Assembly: GCA_010356995.1 (NCBI GenBank)
Contig: ML996691.1
Coordinates: 345,299 to 409,298 of the forward strand
DNA from: Trichodelitschia bisporula
Taxonomy: Eukaryota; Ascomycota; Dothideomycetes; Phaeotrichales; Phaeotrichaceae
Direction of reading: 5' to 3'
DNA length: 64,000 nucleotides
The translations under genes and the position numbers were made by a program. Below the pieces are notes generated by a model. That model did not search any database. It had not been told where the DNA came from and worked only from the letters and a program-made list of their open reading frames with translations. Positions within the stretch are counted from its first letter, which is position 1. Every line of letters starts with the position of its first letter. This document shows, piece after piece, positions 44,881-56,076 of this stretch.

Positions 44881-47623
44881 CTATTGAACAACCTACAGCC
44901 GTCAGCCATGCTCAAAGTCCCCCCTCAACTACTCACCTTCTCACGCAACATCCCCATCCACTGCCCAAGACTAACCCCCTGATCCGCCCGATCCTCAACC
45001 AACAACGTCTGCGCCCAAAGCCTCAAACTCGGCTCCCCATCCTCCCTTACCACATACAGCGGCGGCACAGTAATGCTCCCAACACCACGCGCGCGGTGAT
45101 CGCGGCTCTTCTCCACCACCGCCCGCACCCTTTCGTTGAACTCGTTGTCCAGCTCCGGGAGCAAAGTCTTGCCCTGCTTGACCTGCGATTTGTCCGCTAG
45201 GCCGAAGACGTCCTCGACGAGCGCGGGGATGGCGTCGCGGCCCAGCCACATGAACTGCGTCTGCCCGTCGTCGATCAGGTACAGCCCGTAGGGCACGATG
45301 CGCTCTGAGGAGAGGTTCATAGGCGGTGGGAGGACGGTCTCGTTGGTCGTTGGGTCGGGGACGCCCGCGTTGTCTGGCATGTCGTGGAGCGAGTAGAAGC
45401 GCGGGTACACGTACTGGATGAGCAGCGGGAGCGGGAGCGTCGACAGGAGGCACAAAGCCGCAGAGCGCAGATCCGAGGGAATCTGTGCCGATTTGCGAAG
45501 GCCGACCTGCACTTGTTAGCAATCGCCTTTACCCAAGCTTGAGGTACGAAGGGGAAACCCACATTCTTCATCAACCCCAAAAACAGCACCGGCAAACCCC
45601 TCAAGTTTGCCGGCAACTGCAACCCCCCACCGCCCATGTTGCCACCGGCCAGCTCCTTGCGATACGTCTGCATAATCTCCACAACCTTACTCTGCAGCGC
45701 ATCGCGAGCCGCCTCCAGCCCGCTACCCAGCGACCGCTCCACTGCCTTGTGGCTAAAGTACGTCGTAATGGCCAACTGGTCGGCGCTGGCGTACACGCTA
45801 CTCAACGTCTCCGTCGTCGGCAGCGCAAGGGTCATGACGCGGATGCGCCGCTCGCCATTGCACGTCGTGTGCAGGACCGCCGTCTGCAGGCACACATGCG
45901 GCTTGACAATGGTTTCATCGATGGCCACTTCGACAACGAAGCTCTGGTCGCGCGGGAAGGCGGGGAAGGCGCAGAGGTCGGAGCTACGGTTGAAAAAGTT
46001 CCCATAGAAGGCATTCATGCGCAGGCCTGTTGTGGCGCGCACGCGAAGCACAGCCTCGAGCCCAATCTCCGCGGACAGGTACGAGCTGAACTCCTTTGCG
46101 AACTTGATCGCGTCCTCGCTTCTGGCCGCGTTCCAGCCGGGATAGAAGTACGTCTGGCCACCCGTGTAACGCGGCAGGTTGCTCAGCGTGGCTACGTCCT
46201 GGTACTGGGACGAGAACAAGAACATATCAATCGACACCTGCTGCTTTGAGCAGTCCACGGCAAAGCTCTTGTAGAAGCTATTCGCCGGCTGAAGCAGTGA
46301 CGACTCCTTGCTCGTGCCGAGGACCTTCTTATCCTCACGCATCTCGAGCTTGCCATAGCCGATATTCGGCAATGTCGCGCTGAGAACCGTGATCTTGCCA
46401 CCTGTCGCCTGGATGAGTCGCAGAGCAGACCGCAGACCAGATCCCATGGCATGCGCGCCGTTTTGCGTGTCCTTGAACATCGACTGCAGCTTGTTGAGGA
46501 ACAGTTCAATGTTTTGGCGGCACTCGGCAAGGTTGACGACCAGATCGTCCGGTGTGGGCAGGAAGGGCTCATCCAGATCGCTGACAACCAGCATTTTAGG
46601 TTCGGTAATTTCGCCGCCATCCGTCGGAATGACGAAGTAATGCAGGCTCGAATCGACGGCCAAGAAGGCTAGCCGCGTTCTCCGGTCGGCGTTCGGGATC
46701 AAGTCGAGACTCTCAAGGATACAACGGGCGCTCGTGGCGAGCAGTCCGCTGGTCACCGCGCTGTAACTGACATCAAGCAGGAAGACGTACGTCAACGCCT
46801 GCGGCGGGCGCACCATGTACTCCTGTGGCGCCACAAATTCCACTACCGAGTAGTTGAGCTCCGGCCGCTGCCACCGGTCTACGCTCTGTTGTGTCGCCGC
46901 GTCCCAGTCAAAGGCTTGCGGGACATCGTTGGCCAGGTTGCACATGTTGCACCTCCAGCGATGCCCATGGTCGAGGAAGGTGACGAAAGGGTTGATGTAC
47001 GAGCGGCAGCGCCTACACCGCGAGATGACCTGGTCCGAACATACGGGCACCGGGTCTTCGGCATCATGCAACGAGGTGTAGGGCGTCATGACGAGCGCAA
47101 AGGGCAGGCGCGACTTCTTGAGAAGCGAGTGTGTCGTCGGAATCGAATTGAGCGTAGACCGAACGAACTTAGAGGGACAGTTCGCAAAAGGCGACGGTGT
47201 GACACTCGTCTGCGGCAGTCAGCCTATGCTTCACATCCAGCGCATTTCAGCTTCATCACTTACATTCGGGGGCAAGTTGATCGGGGGCGGCGGAAGATCG
47301 AGCTCCTGCACGCTGAACGGCTGGCTGATGAGATCCGAAGGGTACAACTGATTCAGCTGGGGCGCCGCCTGGACTCCCGGCGGCACCTGCGGCTGGGACT
47401 GAATGTTCATCTGACCAAACTGTTGCGCCAGCGGATCCTGAGGGCCCGGTGGAGGGACACCGAGGGGCGGCATGCCGACGGCCGGCATCTGGGCCGGGAC
47501 CTGGCCCAGCACCGGCATCGGCTGCTGCTGTTGCTGGAGAGCTGCATTTTGGCCAAACTCGTACGCCTGCGCGGCATAGGCGCGTTTCTTCTTAGGGACC
47601 CCGGAGGTGTGGTCGTACTCCAT
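44881..47623 (-). CDS. SEC24: COPII coat cargo-binding subunit Sec24
   Basis: Exons 47623-47264, 47209-45563, 45506-44937 and 44892-44881 encode 862 residues. Introns have GTAAGT/CAG, GTGGGT/CAG and GTGAGT/TAG borders; the last exon encodes only VVQ and the stop. The N-terminus is Pro- and Gln-rich. The zinc finger uses Cys185, Cys188, Cys207 and Cys210 ([18 protein letters not shown]). The Sec23/24 trunk begins at [11 protein letters not shown] and includes [16 protein letters not shown] beta-sandwich and helical region with [10 protein letters not shown] and the gelsolin-like end ([15 protein letters not shown]) follow. Sec24 selects cargo for ER-to-Golgi vesicles. It is followed upstream by COG6 and ATG9. 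Identity is certain; the exact N-terminal start is less so. Confidence 0.95.
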
Positions 47624-48114
47624 GCTGGAAGCGGGGTCGGAGAGCTCAGCGCACGGGAGACTGTAGTGACGAAACCGGGAGGCCGAGCGGTCAATGGTTG
47701 TGGGGGCGATGGAATAGCTTAGGTGGTGGCGGGGTGTGCAGCTAGAGAGACACCATGGCAGTGTGAGTTTATAGAACAGTGAAGCAAGCGAATTGTAGGC
47801 AGACGGGATGAAGGTTGAATGCTCAAGAGCTTTGATGATCAGATCTGGCCTCTCCCGCCCGCGGTCATTTTGATGGTCCGTTCACGCCAAGAACGTGGGG
47901 CGTCCCCAGCTTTGCCGTGCTTGCTCCTGCTTCAGCTCGGTGTTCAACCAGGTGACAGGCATCAGAGTAAAAACAGTGGCGGGTGAACAGGGTGTCGAAG
48001 CAAGGAAGGGCCAGCATTCTTGGGCTTTTATTGACACGATTAAGCACATGAATGTTTTCTGCTTCACCAGATTTGTCTTTATCTTTGGAAATAATAACCT
48101 TAGCTACTCGACCC
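47624..48114. other. Intergenic region between COG6 and SEC24
   Basis: About 490 bases with the SEC24 promoter and the COG6 3' region, both genes on the minus strand. No gene or repeat is seen. Confidence 0.6.
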
Positions 48115-50211
48115 CTAGCTGAGCAGCACGCGAATCTCTTCGCTTGTACGTGGGAACAGATCTCGAAGTCGGGGTGGCATTTCCTCCTCGTCTTCTCCAT
48201 GCTGCACTAGATCATCAGCTGCCATCAATCTCCGCTCAACCATGTCAAAATCATTGCAGAATCGTTCGGCTGACGCTTCGGTGATCTCACGGATCAGCCT
48301 AGGGGTGCGCAGTCGTCTGATGTTCTCAGTGGCATCCATGATGGCGGACGGCAAAAAGTCGTCTAGCGTCTGGCTGATGGAAATCAAACTGCTTTCTTGG
48401 AACAGCTCCAAGGCTGGGATTCGGCGCAAGTCGTCCGTCGAATCCGACAGCGAAGATAGCTCGACCACAAGGGCTTCCAGCCCGGATGAGGTCAGCAGGA
48501 AGTGATACTGCTGGTCGACCAGATTGGTGCCGTGCTCCTCGATGATTTCATCAATCTCAGATATCCTATCAGACGTAAAGGAATACGGCCGCAAAGCTTC
48601 CCGCGCTGCAAGTAAGCAATTGATGGCGAAGATGTCGCTCGACGGCTTCGCCATCTTCTTGTAAATAGACTCGCATGCCTCCATGAATGGATCGAGCGCC
48701 TCGGCAAGAACACTCTGAAATGCATCTTGGCGATCATCCACTGCTGCAAGTGATGTGTCGTAGCTCTTCATCAGCGCCTTGAGCGTCGCGAGTGCCTCGT
48801 CCAAGAACTCTGGAGGGGATAGGTCCGCCGGGGCAGCAGTCAAATCGGCGCGAATAGATGCAATGTGATCCTTCATATTGGCGCGGAATTGCCTTTGCGC
48901 CGACGCCTCCAGAGTTGCAAGCGTCTCGAGGATGGACGCATCGGGTCCGAGCAGCTTCTGAAACGTAATGCTGTAGAATGAGATGAGATTGGCAATGTTG
49001 TAGGCCAGAGTCGCATCTTCATGACAGGATATGACTTGCTCGGTCCTTTGGCGGAGAAGCCTCGCCACTCCAGCAATGTCCCGGCTCACGAGCTCGTTGA
49101 GGGCTTTACGTCCGTCAAAGGTCTCTTCCGGAACGTGCTCTCGGCTCCACGGATCACTGTCGATGCCGGCTTTGATGCCTTTAGCCAGTTGGTCGCCTTC
49201 GGCCACAAACAGAACCTCGAGAGCTTCGCGCTCCGAGACTGTAGCGGAATGCGCCCATGCTAGCATATCGCCAATATAGCGGAGAGGGTCGTGGGAGTGA
49301 AACTCGATGGGCTTCGCATTGGGCCCGCTTGCGCCCGTCAGAGCCCCATGGAAGGCATCGGACAATGTGTGCTCCCGTGCTTCGACAAAAAAATCCATGC
49401 AACTTTGGAACAACGCTGGCCGCTCGGCAAGCGCCCGGAGAGACCGGCGAATGGAGGATCCAATTTGAGGGTTCTCCAGATCCAGGTGTTTGAACTCCTT
49501 TTGAATCCAACGATACACCTTCTGGAAAGCAGCATTAAGCTGCTTGGAGCTTTGATCGAGAATCTCCAGCCCCAGTCGCTCGTTCTCCGTCCCCAGCAGT
49601 ACTTCAGAGTCCCGGTGAATGCCTTTCACCTTGGCGAGAACGCGAAAGAACTCGTCGTCCACCGGCTCCGTCGATGAAGTCAGAGCCGCAGCCTCCTCGT
49701 CGGAAATGACAAAGTGCTTTCTGAAAGCTGCGAGAAGCTGTTGCTTGGACTCAACATGTCTCCTCTCAGCCATCATGGCGTCTGCATCTTTGAGAACAGG
49801 GCCCGCCTCACGCCGCGCAGCTTCAATCTGGGCTCGCATATGGGCACAGCTGCTATTCAGGCTGGAAACAACGGAGCCAATTCTCTTGAGTTGCTACAGG
49901 CCGTCAGAAGTGTAGTGAAAGCAGAGGGGCTTTCAAACCTCTGCAACCTGCCCGAAATCGCGGATAATCTCCCCGTTGCATTGTATGACGTCCTGCTGAA
50001 GGTCCAGCCGCAGCTGACGCCTAGAGTCCTGGGTGTTTTGGAAGTGCTGCTTATCGAGAGTCTCCAAAGCATTCCGAATTTCTAGATCGGCGCAAGATGT
50101 CGCGAGAATGCTCGTTATTCGACTGGATAGGGCGGTGGAGCGGCCGCCTGGCTCTCCTGCTACCGGAGACAAAGCATCGCCGTTTCTGTCCGGAATATAA
50201 GACGCGGCCAT
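48115..50211 (-). CDS. COG6: Conserved oligomeric Golgi complex subunit 6
   Basis: Exons 50211-49939 and 49893-48115 encode 683 residues. The intron (45 nt) has an atypical GTTTGA donor and a TGTAG acceptor; splicing joins RDFGQVAE to QLKRIGSVVSSLNSSC. The N-terminal coiled coil (ITSILATSCADLEIRNALETLD) marks the Cog6 family. Blocks LQKVYRWIQKEFKHLD-like, FFVEAREHTLSDAFHGALTG and DPLRYIGDMLAWAHS are strong family signatures. Cog6 belongs to lobe B of the COG tether, which catches retrograde vesicles at the Golgi. The ATG at 50211 gives MAASYIPDRNGD; an upstream extension stays open to about 50346, with a GTAAGT there that could mark a further 5' intron. Yeast COG subunits aid Atg9 transport, and ATG9 is the divergent neighbour. 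Confidence 0.92.
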
Positions 50212-50695
50212 TGGCTGCGGTGAAGAGAAGATATCTTCACTTGTCTGCCTCTCTGCTTCCGGACGTTGAAGCCACAAGAATTGCTCATAAGTCGCTTTGC
50301 CGGCAAAACCTTTGGGTGAACCGACGGACAAGGTGACGAGAGTCAACTTACAATTTTGGCCTTACTGGCCTCAGTAACGAGGGCTTGGCTGGTGCCGTCA
50401 CTTCACAGGTACGCGGCCTTCGGTACGTACCTCCCACCGCGCTCCAGTCAACAGGCGCGCCCCCCTCGATCTCGAACCTCCACCTCCGCTCGTTGGCCCA
50501 TAACATCTGAGAACCCCGCAATACACTTCACCACCAGCAGGTCCGGACTTCACTCACATTCAGCTCTGCAGCTGGTGACTGATCTTGCCAATGTGTTCAC
50601 GGCTGAGCTTGCGGCGTTCGTAGCGGCCTCCCTCCACCCCCGCAGCCTCGCGTCCGCGTGAGCAGTTCAACACATACCAGGAAGTCACAAGCCTC
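50212..50695. promoter_or_regulatory. Shared divergent promoter COG6 / ATG9
   Basis: Start codons of COG6 (minus) and ATG9 (plus) are 484 bp apart, and this region must serve both. A GGTACGTACC palindrome is near 50420. No other gene is seen. Confidence 0.5.
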
Positions 50696-53508
50696 ATGGC
50701 CTCCAACATCCTCTCTCGCCTGCTCCCATCAGCAAGTGACGAAGGGCAGCCTGATGGCCGCTTTATATCCCACACTCGAACCCGCTCTACCGCTTCCGAT
50801 ATCGAAGCTGCCGCCGCCATGGCCATAGATGAAGCGAACCTCGGCGAGCAGTTCCAAGAGCAGGATCTCGAGCAGCTCTTGGCCGAAGAGAACGACCTCG
50901 CCACTGAGAGCACCGCCTTTCTCCCAGACAAGTCGAAGAACAAGAGTGGCAAGGGCAGAGCCGACGAGAAATGGAAGAGGCAGCATACCACCGCCGGCGG
51001 ACCTGCTTCGCGCATAGAGGAGGACGAAGACGTCCCGGAGTCACTGCTCTTCGAAGGGCAGAAAGGCTACCGTCCGGGAGATCGTACTCGCCAGCGAGCC
51101 TCGTCCGCGGCACACGATGCCGTGCCCGTTCCTGGGCCGGAGACACACAACACTCGAGCACAATGGAATGCCGCTCGCGCGCAGCAGCCACTACATCCGG
51201 ACCGCACTCGGTCAAGAACGACTCCAGCGCGTCAGATGATTCGGGCCTTGGGTGCAGACCCAAAGCAGAAAGCCTTGTGGAAGTGGGCAAACGTGGAAAA
51301 CCTAGACGTTTTCCTCAAACAAGTGTATGAGTACTACGCTGCGCACGGCATCTGGTCAATCGTCCTTCAGCGTGTCATCAGCGTGCTGTAAGCCCCACTT
51401 CTCTTCCCGCAACTGCGGCGTCCTGCTAACTTTATAAGGTCGGGTGCTTTTATTATCGGGTTCTCTACTTTCCTCCTATTCTGCATCGACTATAGTCTGC
51501 TCCCTCACCGGACCAGTCTTGATGAGATTCGTATCAAGCAGTGTACCCGCAAGTAAGTATCATTGTTCCGTTGTCATTCACATTCTAACAGTTAAGGATG
51601 CCCACCATCGCAAGTTTCGTACTCTGGGTCTCTGCTGTATGGTGGGTCTATACACTAATCAGCTTCATCCGCGATATCCCGCGCCTCTGGGACATGAAGA
51701 ACTTTTACGAACATCTACTCGACATCCCCGACTGTGATATACAGACGGTGTCCTGGCAGTATGTTGTCGCCAAACTAATGCTGCTGCGCAACGCGAACCC
51801 CCACACGGCGCAGAACATGTCGTCTGAAAACCGCCGATTCCTTCGTGGCCAGTCAAAGCAGCGCATGGACGCCCACGACATTGCTAACCGGCTGATGCGC
51901 AAGGAAAACTACTGGATTGGGATTATCAACAAGGAGATCCTAGACACAACTGTCAATATCCCGTTCATTGGCAAGTACTCGATCTTTACGAGGGTTATTG
52001 AGTGGAATATTGGCCTCTGCCTCATGGACTTTGTGTTCGATGACCAGTCCCAAGTCAAGGAAGTTTTCCTCAAGTCCCAGAGCCGGAGGGAACTGGTCGA
52101 AATCCTCAAGCGCCGCTTCTTCATCATCGGGGTATTCAGTATATTCTTCTCTCCTATCCTTGCATTCTATTTCTTTGTCATTCAGTTCTTTACCAACTTC
52201 ACGGTATGCTTCGACTTTCTTTCTCTCGCTCGCAACAAGAACCGCCTTCTGACGGCCGCGCAGGAGTACCAAAAGAACCCTTCCGAGCTGGGCGCTCGTA
52301 GCTTCTCGCCTCTGGCGGAGTGGAAGTTTCGTGAGTTCAACGAGCTCTACCACATTTTCCGCCGTCGCAAGACGATGGCTTTTCCGTACGCCAACACGTA
52401 TCTTGACCAGTTCCCCAAGGACAAGATGGATCAGGCAAGCAAGTTCGTAGCCTTCATTAGCGGCGCCCTTGCGGCCGTGCTGGGTGTTATATCTCTGCTG
52501 GATCCAGAGCTATTTCTCGGGTTCGAGATCGCCGGTAAGACGGTACTCTTCTGGCTTGGTGTTTTTGGCACCGTTTACATGGCTACGCGGCCGGCTTCCC
52601 TCCACGATGAGATGGTGCTGGACCCGGAACACCATCTGAAAAGAGTCATCGAATGCACGCACTACTACCCCGAGTCCTGGCAAAAGCGTCTGCACACCGA
52701 CGAAGTGCGGCAGGAATTCTCCACCCTCTACCAACTCAAGATAATCCTCTTCCTCCAGGAACTAGCCAGCGTCATCCTAACCCCCTTCGTCTTCCTCATC
52801 TCCCTCCCCCGCTGCGCCGAAGCCCTCATCGACTTCATCCGCGAATTCACAATCCACGTCGACGGCCTCGGACACGTCTGCTCCTTCGCCATCTTCGACT
52901 TCAAGCGGCCCGGCGATCCCCCGCGCCGTCTCGGCGCCCCTGGCCTCGCCTCTCCTGATCTCCGTGCGGACTACTACGCCGCAAAGGATAACAAGCTGCT
53001 CGAGAGCTACTACTCCTTTCTCGATCACTACGCGCCCAACCCGCGCCGCGGCCTGGCGCCCCGCCGTAAGGGCGCGGGTTTCAATCTCCCCCCGCAGTTC
53101 CCCGGCCTGGCGGCTGAGCATGTCAACCGCGACCCGCAGGCCTCCCGCGGTGTCCTCGGGGCTCATCCTGAGCCCATGCATTCTATCCTACTTGACCCGC
53201 ATCACCAGCCGCAGCCGCGCGCGCCGCCGCAGGCGAGGCAGCGGTTGCGGGGTCCGAGTGGGCTGGTGGCTGGGGCGGGGGTGGAGGAGGAAGAGGGTCC
53301 GGTGCCGGCGGAGCGCACTGGCAGGTCTGAGCAGGCGGCGGTTGAGGACGATAGTGAGCTTGGTGATAGTTGGGCGGTTAGAGCAGATACTGGGGGAGAG
53401 CCGGAGAGACGGGAGCCCGAGGCGGAGGGCGGGGCGGGCGCTGGCGTGCTGGGCTTGTTATATCAGTTCCAGAAGGCGCAGGCGGAGGGACGGCATGTTC
53501 ATTTGTGA
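50696..53508 (+). CDS. ATG9: Autophagy lipid scramblase Atg9
   Basis: Exons 50696-51387, 51439-51552 and 51597-53508 encode 905 residues. Introns have GTAAGC and GTAAGT donors and GCTAAC/CTAAC branch sites. The first 230 residues are charged and disordered, ending in NVENLDVFLKQVYEYYAAHG. The membrane core follows: AFIIGFSTFLLFCIDY, FVLWVSAVWWVYTLISF, the reentrant region with FFIIGVFSIFFSPILAFYFF and later LFLGFEIAGKTVLFWLG. RDIPRLWDMKNFY, IDYSLLP and the SPLAEWKFREFNELYHIFRRR block are Atg9 hallmarks. Atg9 is the scramblase on vesicles that seed the autophagosome. The C-terminal 150 residues are low complexity. The gene is divergent from COG6. Confidence 0.96.
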
Positions 53509-54069
53509 TTTTGGGGATGATTACGGGTGGGGGCGTATCGATGGGCTTCATTTCACTGTGTATGAACAGTTCGGCGTTGGCTAGGTGGAAGGGTGGAGTG
53601 TTTTCATCATTGATTCATAGCAGAGTAGAGATGCATTGCCCACGAGCGGCAAGTTCGTTATAGTCACTGGTTCCATGCTCTACGGATGTACAGAAGTGAC
53701 TGTCTTGTCAGTATCACTCCGCAGGAAACATAGTACTCGAGCGGCGTCTCTCGCCTCCGATTGGCCCGCCGCTTTATCATGGAAAGCCCCGCCAAGACCC
53801 GGCGGGACAAGGCGATGTGGCACTTTTGGCCTTGCGAGCGACGAAAGGACACAACCACAGCTTCAACTTCTCCCCCACCAACTCACCACCAGCTTTCCAT
53901 TCAACCCCGCTTCTCACCTGCGTCTCTCCTTTCTGACCTCTCATCATATCAAAGCCCCGAAGTGCTCGGGCCCAGATGTAATCTGCAGCAACCTCACTCC
54001 TATCAATTCATACTCGACAAGACTCTTGCGCAGCCCAAGAGCCTCGAGCTTCGAGCTCAACCTCCAGCC
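53509..54069. other. Intergenic region between ATG9 and the ER DnaJ gene
   Basis: About 560 bases with the ATG9 3' region and the DnaJ promoter. A CCAAT box in reverse (ATTGG near 53759) is present. I see no gene and no classical unfolded-protein-response element. Confidence 0.55.
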
Positions 54070-55386
54070 ATGATACCTCCCATCATGCGCACCTTCCTCC
54101 TCCTCCTCCTCTGCGCCTTCCTCGTCCTCTGCGCAGAAGACTACTACCAAGTAACCCCCCCCCCAATTCCCCCTCTCGTCACCCTCTAACCCCCCCAGCT
54201 CCTCGGCCTCAAAAAAGGCGCCACCGAGAAGGACATCAAAAAAGCCTACCGCAAGCTCTCAAAGCAATTCCACCCCGACAAAAACCCCGGCGACGAATCC
54301 GCCCACCACAAATTCGTCGCCATAGCCGAAGCCTACGACGCCCTCTCCGACGCCGAATCCCGCCGCATCTACGACCAATACGGGCACGAGGGGCTGAAGC
54401 AGCACAAGCAGGGCGGGGGCCGCGGTGGGGGCGGGCACGACCCGTTCGATATTTTCTCCCGCTTCTTTGGCGGGTCGGGACACTTCGGACATCATGACGA
54501 TGTGAGGCGCGGCCCGAATAAACAGGCGGCGATTGCGCTGCCGCTGAGGGATTTTTATACGGGTGCGGAGAAGGAATTCACGATTGATAAGCAGGTTGTG
54601 TGTGCGGAGTGTACGGGCTCTGGAAGTGCGGACGGTGTGGTGGAACAGTGTCATACGTGCGGCGGGTCGGGCGTGCGCATCATGAAGCAGATGCTGGCGC
54701 CGGGGTTCGTGCAGCAGGTGCAAACTACCTGCAACGCCTGTGGAGGGAAGGGGAAGACGATTAAGCACGCCTGCCCCGTCTGTCATGGGCAGCGGGTTGT
54801 GACGGAGAAGGAGGCGTTCACGCTACATGTTCAGCCCGGGATGCCGCGCGGCGTGCGCGTCACGTATAATAACGAGGCGGATGAGAGTCCCGATTGGGAG
54901 GCCGGCGATCTGATCATTGAGGTGCACGAGGCAGAGCCACAGCTCGCTGGGGAGGGGGCGGAGGCGCTGGCGCGCACGGATGGGACGTTTTTCCGGAGAC
55001 GGGGGGAGAATCTCTTCTGGCGCGAGGTGCTGGGGTTGCGGGAGGCGTGGATGGGGGGGTGGTCAAGAAACGTCACGCATCTGGATGGGCATGTCGTGCG
55101 GCTCGGGCGTGAGCGGGGCCAGGTCGTTCAGCCTGGCTTGGTGGAGGTTGTTCCGAATGAGGGGATGCCGATTTGGACTGAGGAGGGGGGGAATGGGGAT
55201 GAGAAGAGGTACGGGGCGTTGATGGTTGAGTATGTGGTTGTGTTGCCCGATCAGATGGAGAAGGGGATGGAGAAGGATTTTTGGGCACTGTGGGAGAAGT
55301 GGAGGGCGAAGAAGGGGGTGGTGGATCTTGGGAAGGATAGTGGGAGGCCGGAGGCGCCGGTGGAGGGGGTTAGGGATGAATTATAG
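54070..55386 (+). CDS. SCJ1: ER-lumenal DnaJ co-chaperone (Scj1-like) with RDEL tail
   Basis: Exons 54070-54150 and 54199-55386 encode 422 residues. The intron has a less usual GTAACC donor and a CCCCCAG acceptor. A signal peptide occupies residues about 6-22 (MRTFLLLLLCAFLVLCAED; the Met at residue 6 is also a possible start). The J domain follows with HPD in QFHPDKNPGDE, then a Gly-rich GGGRGGGGHDPF linker. Four zinc-finger repeats are CAECTGSGSA, CHTCGGSGV, CNACGGKGK and CPVCHGQRV. The C-terminal peptide-binding domain ends GVRDEL, an ER-retrieval signal. Scj1 partners with BiP/Kar2 in ER folding. The last finger lacks the final Gly, as CXXCXGXR. Convergent with LRO1. Confidence 0.93.
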
Positions 55387-56076
55387 ATGGGAGTGGGCTG
55401 CGGGTGTTTTCGGTGGGTTTAGGGTAGACTTGTATGATATATGAGAATGGTGATTTAAGAGCGTTGAGATGATGTGTGGGTGGTCGTGTTTGGGGTTTGA
55501 GCCGAGCAACAGAAAGGAGCCATGGTCGTAGACGACGGGCATAGAAGACAGGTTATAGACGACAGATTGTAGACGACGGATATAGACGACAGGTTACGGC
55601 TGGCGGATATTAACGACGAGATGTCGACCGGATGAAGACAGGATGCAGACGGATACCGTCGACGGATACCGATGGTGCATACTGACGACGGACACCGATG
55701 GTGCATACTGACGATATAATATGGACAGTGGGATACAAACGATAGGATACAGATGGAAATCGACAACGGACGTTGACGACGGATGTAGATGACCCGATAC
55801 GGACAACAAGATATGGACGGCGGGATATAGACAAAAACAGAAGCTGATGCCCCGTCGTCTGTATCCGTTGTCTATATCTTGTTCTCCGTATCCGGTCGTC
55901 TACATCCGTCGCCTGTATCCCGCCTCAAAACCCGGATTTCTACAAATCCCCTAAAACGCAATATACAGCCCCACAGAGACGAGAGAGTAGTACAGCCACC
56001 ACGCCTATGCACACGCCAAATCCAAGAATCTACTGGTATCATCAATCATAACGCATGCCTCACGCCCCACCTCCCC
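55387..56076. other. Convergent 3' region between SCJ1 and LRO1
   Basis: About 690 bases between the stop codons of two converging genes. Most of it is the hairpin-forming minisatellite listed separately. No gene is seen. Confidence 0.6.
55525..55924. repeat. Degenerate minisatellite with a long hairpin
   Basis: A GACGACGGATATAGACGAC-like motif recurs with variation from about 55525. One 26-bp unit (GATGGTGCATACTGAC within it) is repeated at 55671 and 55697. From 55775 the repeat faces its own reverse complement: left arm 55775-55832 and right arm 55854-55913 pair well around a 21-base loop. Key matches are GACGGATGTAGA, CGATACGGA and AACAAGATAT. The tail of the right arm continues CCGTCGCCTGTATCCCGCC. 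Confidence 0.85.

Noticed and set aside
55454-55835. Three overlapping minus-strand frames of 71-103 codons
   Set aside because: They read through the minisatellite and are strings of Ser, Ile, Tyr and Pro with no non-repeat sequence.
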